Assembly (NCBI GenBank): GCA_023055505.1 | Contig: JALIRH010000139.1 | Span: forward strand, 372,001-436,000 | DNA length: 64,000 nt | Direction: 5' to 3' | Origin: Callipepla californica brunnescens | Lineage: Eukaryota; Chordata; Aves; Galliformes; Odontophoridae | Part shown: positions 58,309 to 64,000 of the stretch, in pieces | How positions within the stretch are numbered: the first letter of the stretch is position 1 | Layout of the letters: every line of letters begins with the position of its first letter | The notes under the pieces: generated by a model | Database searches by the model: none | Told to the model about the DNA's origin: nothing | Seen by the model: the letters and a program-made list of their open reading frames with translations, nothing else | Position numbers and translations under genes: made by a program

Positions 58309-61241
58309 TTCTAAACTTACTTAGTGCAGTTCCTCTAGATGTAAATGCTTACCACAAAATTCCTCTGTAAGACTATGCTTTCCTATCATGAAGAAAGGAT
58401 CTACCAAGCCACAACTGATGTAACAGTTGCTATGTTCACTGGATAGTTTAAAAAATCCAGTTCAATACAAAAAGATAAGCAAAGTTGAGCTATCCAAAAA
58501 TCACTGTTACAGGCAGAAATAAAGTGCAAACTAGAAAGCACATTAAAACAAAACATACAGAAGTGCCCTGAGCTTTTGGAGGAAGGACTTACTCTGATCC
58601 GGAGTTTATATCACAGCTTAGTTATATATAATTTTTATATTATTATTATTATTTAGAATATTTAGCGATCAGCATGCAAATGGACTTTAATAATGATGTT
58701 TTGTGAGCAAACATAGCTTAGCATGACAGAACTGAGTGAAATAATAGATTGATGCAACTTGTTAACACACGTTATATCTTTTCTTGGCTAACATAAAGTG
58801 TAGAAATATCTGCTAAGCCAGTGTCAGTCCAATTAAAGTAATGTTCATAAAGCCAAGTTCTATTCAACTTTTCTACAGAGCTACTACTCTGTAAAAGACT
58901 GAGAAAGTGGATGAGTGATGCAGATAATCCTTTCAGTAGCTACAAACACCTGCTTGAAATTCTGCAGTTAAAGCCCACCACTTATTTAAGAATAGTGGAG
59001 TGAATGTGATACACTGAATTATACTAATGAAATATTGGTAACCAGATACAGGACAAAAATGTAAAGGGATTAAGGACATAATTCATAACAGCAGTAAAAG
59101 ACTCAAAACTTTGAACTATTCAATAAAAGAGTTAATAGCGCAAAGTTTTCCCTTGATAAAAAATGAATTTTGAAACATATTCTTAAAGGATTCCGAATAA
59201 AGGTTTTGAAATTTGCGAAGATTAAACTTCTGCAGGCAACACATCTTCCTTTGTAACCAGAGCTCTAGAACAATCATTGAAGTAAGGAATAGAGTAAGAC
59301 AAAACTGTGGTAAACTTCAGCTGCTCAAAAAATACAGCTAATTAGCTGAAATTAAGTAACTGAATGAGAAAATTAAAACAAATTCTAATTTAAGATCCAC
59401 AAAATACTTTCATCTTTTTTCCATAAAAATGTCCATTTTGTCTAGATTAGCTTCTGAAATTCATATCTCCACTCAAATTTCATACTCTTCTCCACTCTGA
59501 AGAAGTATTTTACTTTGCTGTTGAATGCTAGCTGCATGATACAGTGCAAAAGGGAAAGTATAGAAGGAATACAGCTGCTGGGGCCTATGTATACCCTAAT
59601 AATCTTTCACAGACTGTATTTGATAAAATGACTAATTGTCAGCAAGACAAATAATACGTTTTAAAAACTGAATTTAAAAAAAAAACAGTTTTTATAGAGA
59701 TTCAAATAGCAAACAAAAATGAATCAAAATGCAGCTGTGTGTCACATCACAAATTCATGATTTGGGAAATTTTATTAAAGAATTTTTTTTCAGTATTTGA
59801 GAAATTTAAATATTTTACTTTTTATCTTCAAAATACCGATACTCCTGGTTCTGTGTCCAAAACAAAAGCTTTTTCAAATATTTCTTATGCTTTACTTAAA
59901 ACATTTTTAAATACTTGAAAATAGAATAAGGACTCTGATGAATCAGGTAAACATTTTGTTGGAAGAGAAAAAATTTGCTGTTCATCAAGTAACAGCATGC
60001 AACTAAGAAGATACCTTCTTTTTTGCAACACAGAATTTAATAGATATAAACATACACACACAATGTATAACAACAGGTGAAAGGAGTTGGCAATTACACT
60101 GAATAATACTCTCTACAAGTTTTTTATAAAAGGCAATTACTATTTTTCACATCATACTGTAGAAGAGACAAACAAAGGAATCCAAGGGAAAGCTGTATAT
60201 TTCAGACTCAACCACTTTAAAATCCTTTCAGAGTTCAGATTGAAAGACATAGTTATTACTTGGATTTAATCCTACAGTGAAGTTATCCTTACACAGAATG
60301 AGGGAGGTTTAACAGCTTAAGCTCTAACAAAATGAATAACTTATACCTACTGACTACAAAAAAAATCTAAAATGGAAGCAGTAAATTGAGAAAGGTGCTC
60401 TCTGCTCAGGAGAGGAAAGAGATTTGCTCCTTAAGAGTCCAAAGAGATTTGCATAGGGTAGGTTTACTTTTTCAATAAATGAAAAAAAGCTTTGTAAGTG
60501 AAGGAATGCATAGGTTAAAAGTTAGGTGTAATGAATAAAGGGGACCTGTTTCCCCTGGGAATGTTGAGAGCTGTCTGACACCAGAGGTGCTTCTGGAACG
60601 TGTATTTAGGGAAATAATGGCCTATTGACAGAGCTTTCCAAAGATAAATTCAGCATAAATGAGACCAGATGCTTAACTACAATCCTTCCCGCTGCCATGG
60701 ACGGGGTAAAACACATCTTTATCTATCCACTAAGTATGCAGTTGAGACAAAAACTTCCTCTGAGAGTATATCAGCAGAGATTTTGAAATGGCGCAGAAGT
60801 TAAGCAGGAGAAACTCAGCTTTCCTATTTCTGCTACTAGCCAAGGAGGGAGAGTACTCTCTCACATTATCACTCACAGTCATTTTCCTGTGTGTTTGCTG
60901 GCCTGCAAGTCATTACGCAATGTAAATTTGCAGTTTCTAAGCACTTTTTCTTCAAATATCTTTTCAAGATAAGAAAACATGGGTTTCCCTATATTGCAGA
61001 GATGCTCGTTGTCATACAAGAAAGCTAGTGGCAGAATCGTGACCCAGATGTGCACATGCTGAGCTCCTACAACTGCTTTTAGTACAGAATCTCACTGAAA
61101 GGGATTTTGGCTGAGAAAAGTTGCCCTGTACACTTACATGTATTTGAGATAGTCTGTTGTTTTTTTTGTTTTTTTTTCAAAAGCTCATTCAAGTATCTAA
61201 ATGTCTTATTGCTGCAGCAAATAAAAGGAAGTTTGTCTTAC
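58309..61241. other. VWF intron, unique AT-rich
   Basis: About 2.9 kb of intron to the right of the mobile-element cluster. No exon or repeat was recognised. Confidence 0.7.
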
Positions 61242-61282
61242 CCCAATAACAGTTCCATTCAAAGGACAACCATTTATGGGTA
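61242..61282 (-). CDS. VWF: VWF 41-bp micro-exon, start of C5
   Basis: A 41-bp exon with acceptor TCTTTCAG/TACCCA and donor ATTGGG/GTAAGA. It completes a codon split with the previous exon, then encodes PINGCPLNGTVIG, matching human ACMLNGTVIG at the start of the fifth VWF-C domain. The phase fits both neighbours exactly (phase 1 in, phase 0 out). It is separated from the next VWF exon by 14.5 kb containing the nested proviruses. Confidence 0.93.
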
Positions 61283-62187
61283 CTGAAAGAGATGATAATA
61301 TTCCATTTAATGTGCTGTTACTTGGACTTAATAATCCACAAGTATACATTTTTTACTCATTAAAGTTCCAGCTGAGGACATTTAAATCCAGATTCAGTGA
61401 AAATAAGTACACCTTTACCCTCTTACATTACAATTTCAAAAGTAAGAATTTGTCAGTTATACCAATCTCCACATCCAAGTATCCCTTGCTCAGTCCTTGT
61501 TTGATTTTCTTTCCCTGCCCTTTTCTTATATTTTCTTTCCCTGCCCTTTTCTTATATTTATTTATTATGTAGATTTTCCCCTCCATTTCAATCTTCACAT
61601 TCTCAGAAAACACACTAAAAAATGTTTTCAGCAAGTTACAACACTTGTATCTCTCCCTCCTCCCCATGTGGTTGTCCCAAATACCTGTCAACAAAATATG
61701 ACTGAGAGTCTTCACAGAGTGTGTCCAAACAGCAAAATCATTTGATTTGTGTTTTTGACTTAAGTATATGCTAGTAAATGGCTACATCTACAACACTCAG
61801 AGATGTCCAGAAGGCATAATGGCTACATGAAAACTCCCTGTTCATAGGGAGTTGTTGGTAACAGCATTGCACCCTTCTATGTCAAAAGCATGTCAAGAAC
61901 TTGTAATAACTGCTTAACAATACAAGCTACTGCTATAATTTGCTGTTGAGACATAGCCTGGCATATCTTTAAGTAGTGACAATGGTAATTATTTCAAAAG
62001 GAGACTGCAAACATTGTTTAGAAAGAGAATGTAATAACAGTGGGAGCTACTAATGCTTAAATCATACAGGACACCTTCAAAGTGATATTACACTTATGTA
62101 GGATACATTTTGGAAATTGCCATTGTAAAACAGGAAATTGGCACATGAGATGACTCCATTTGTCATTTGTCATACAGAAAGCCTTAC
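61283..62187. other. VWF intron with 26-bp tandem pair
   Basis: Short intron. It holds a perfect tandem duplication at 61,504-61,555; otherwise nothing was recognised. Confidence 0.8.
61504..61555. repeat. Perfect 26-bp tandem duplication
   Basis: ATTTTCTTTCCCTGCCCTTT followed by TCTTAT occurs twice without a difference, which points to a recent duplication. Confidence 0.95.
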
Positions 62188-62371
62188 CACATCTGCAAGA
62201 AGGACAGCAGTCTATTATTTGATCACAGCGTAACTCAGTTCCATCTGGACAGTCAGGTACATCCATCTGAGAGCAGGACACATTCTTTTTCTGCACAAAA
62301 ACCTCATCATTCACTCGGATGCACTCATTGATTATGCACCTATTGAAGGGTGATCGCCACTCCGTGCCAAC
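62188..62371 (-). CDS. VWF: VWF exon: most of C4 domain
   Basis: A 184-bp exon (61 codons plus one base), acceptor TTTCCTGTCAG/GTTGGC and donor AGATGTG/GTAAGG. It encodes [20 protein letters not shown], then [17 protein letters not shown] and CCPSCRC. The human counterpart has [37 protein letters not shown] and CCPSCRC. The cysteine spacing is unchanged, and the NVSC N-glycosylation sequon is kept. This is the most 5' VWF exon that I could find in the window; counting back from exon 52 it corresponds to human exon 45. Confidence 0.96.
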
Positions 62372-64000
62372 CTGACAGGAAATTGTAAAAGGATTAAATA
62401 TGGGCAGCAGTTTTTGTGCCACTGAACAAAGTGAAGGGCACTCCAATCAAAGTGCTACTTTGCAAAATAAACATCTACTGCTTAGGGAACAATCTGTCAC
62501 TCAACAGCTCTCACAATCTGTGACAATCTGTTTACAGTCTTCCGATCGGTTTGGAGGGTACAGGATTTACAGGAGTGTTCCTAAAGAGGAAATGAAAGGG
62601 ACAGTTGAAATAAGGTGTGAAGAAGAAAATGCATGCATTTACGTTTGTTCCTGGTAGCTGGTTGTGTTGCACCACTCAGAAGCCAAGCTGACTATCTTTC
62701 CACTGGAAACTACTGCAAATTAGCTTCACTAAGCCCAAAAAGTGCTTTGACAACAAGCTCTTGAGGAGAAAAAACTTCTCCTGAGAAGAAAAATATAGGA
62801 GAGACCACATCTTGTTGATATCCCCTGCTGGTTATTATCATCAATGGGTCAGATAAGTCAGGTCATGGCAAGAGACAGCAGCACAGACCAGAAAAAAAAA
62901 TGCTACCTGAGTTCAGTGCCACGCAGAGTTCATTACTGCTTTAAGGTGAGATGCTTCCACTTTTCATGCACTTTGAATGCACTCAAGAATAATGATGGTT
63001 TGAACTAGGTGACCTTTAAGGTTACTTCCAAGCCGAACCATTCTATGAAAATAAGACCCCTCTCAAGGAGTCAAACATTATTGCTTAGAAAGTTCCTGAA
63101 TATCCTTCTCCTGTTTCTTAGTTAGTTCATTATTTGCTGATGACAGAGGAGATGAAAGAATACACAGCAAGAACAAGACAACAAAATATAAGGATCCATA
63201 ACCCCATTAACACAACAGAACCCAGTAAGATACATCATGATGTCAAAATAGGCCTTCTGAAGGCTTGACTTACATAGCAGAGAATAATACTGATCCAGAT
63301 TAAGAAATATCTTTGGTGAAATCAGGAAAGAAGCAGACTGCAAAATGATACATTTACATTTTTAAAAGGACAGCAGCAAACTGCCTTTGTAAAAGAAGTT
63401 ATTCGAAAGTTTATACCAAATATATGAAAGTGATGTATAAGCACAAACATGCTGTAATGAATAACAGGAAAAAAACAATGGGAGAAGGTCTTTTATTTTA
63501 AGCCCATTTAACTTACTGTTCCTGCCTTTCTTCACCAAATCCAAATTTCTGCATAACATTAAGTAATTTAATGCTACTAGGGATGGCAAAGGTTTGCCAA
63601 TGCCAGTTAGTTGGATTAGGGACAGAATAAACTGAATCCAGAAAAAATAAAACAAATAAAGAGATAAACCAACATTAGTTTAGAGTAATAGAGTGTCTAC
63701 AACGTACTCTGAATGACTTATTGCATGTACTTTTTCATTATTTGTCTTTTCGGAAAGGACACAAGGAAATACTAAAGAATAGAAACCACTGAAAATAAAC
63801 TACTATTTTGAGCAAAGAAGAAGCATGCCTAGACAACCACAGCCTGAGCTGACATGCAGCCTTTATCTCCAGTAAACAGGTGCAATTCATATCTCTATCC
63901 ACATTCAGTTTCTGATATTTCAACTCACATAAAAAAGGATGTACTATTTGAATAGAACAGTAGAATTCAAGCAATCAAATATCCAATCTACACACTACCC
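62372..64000. other. VWF intron, unique; tiny CR1 piece
   Basis: Intron upstream of the C4 exon. The preceding VWF exon (ending in the third VWF-C domain) was searched for and not found before the window ends. It contains the CR1 fragment at 62,992-63,050. Confidence 0.7.
62992..63050 (+). mobile_element. CR1 3'-end fragment
   Basis: ATGATGGTTTGAACTAGGTG, ACCTTTAAGGTTACTTCCAA and CCATTCTATGAAA reproduce the last about 60 bases of CR1 in plus orientation: a severely 5'-truncated insertion. Confidence 0.8.

Noticed and set aside
62057..62446. 129-codon cysteine-rich ORF as a single-exon gene
   Set aside because: Only 62,188-62,371 is coding (VWF C4); the frame runs past the donor and acceptor sites into introns.

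Overview
The window looks like avian nuclear DNA. It is AT-rich, contains at least nine CR1 LINE fragments with the usual bird CR1 3' end, and holds ERVL-like retroviral remnants. Two single-copy vertebrate genes, read from spliced exons on the minus strand, anchor it: ANO2 (anoctamin-2) at the left and VWF (von Willebrand factor) at the right. The same neighbours, in the same relative orientation, occur on human chromosome 12. No species is claimed.

Left part (1 to about 37,190): one unmistakable ANO2 exon lies at 20,718-21,092. Sequence to its left is probably ANO2 intron. Sequence to its right is the upstream intron plus the ANO2/VWF intergenic region, where no first ANO2 exon could be recognised. 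This part carries CR1 copies (two of them head to head near 10,250), a minus-strand solo LTR (18,689-19,054), an eroded ERVL-like provirus (ERV-A, about 24,580-29,450) with a minus-strand solo LTR inside it, a nested palindrome (33,931-34,037) and several simple repeats.

Right part (37,190-64,000): the last eight coding exons of VWF, in order on the minus strand, are 62,188-62,371; 61,242-61,282; 46,630-46,746; 43,988-44,086; 42,936-43,064; 41,090-41,129; 38,582-38,679; and 37,347-37,535 with the stop codon and a short 3' UTR. Every junction has AG/GT ends and the reading phase is kept throughout. Together they encode most of C4, then C5, C6 and the C-terminal cystine-knot dimerisation domain.

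The intron between the second and third of these exons (46,747-61,241) holds about 10 kb of nested provirus, antisense to VWF. ERV-B (about 47,730-57,801) belongs to the same family as ERV-A and is split by a complete two-LTR provirus, ERV-C (51,086-57,105). ERV-C and the solo LTR inside ERV-A have related LTRs, so the same host/guest pairing of retroelement families occurs twice within 26 kb. This nesting is the most striking structure in the window. No complete retroviral gene survives. No CRISPR array, operon or bacterial-type feature is present.
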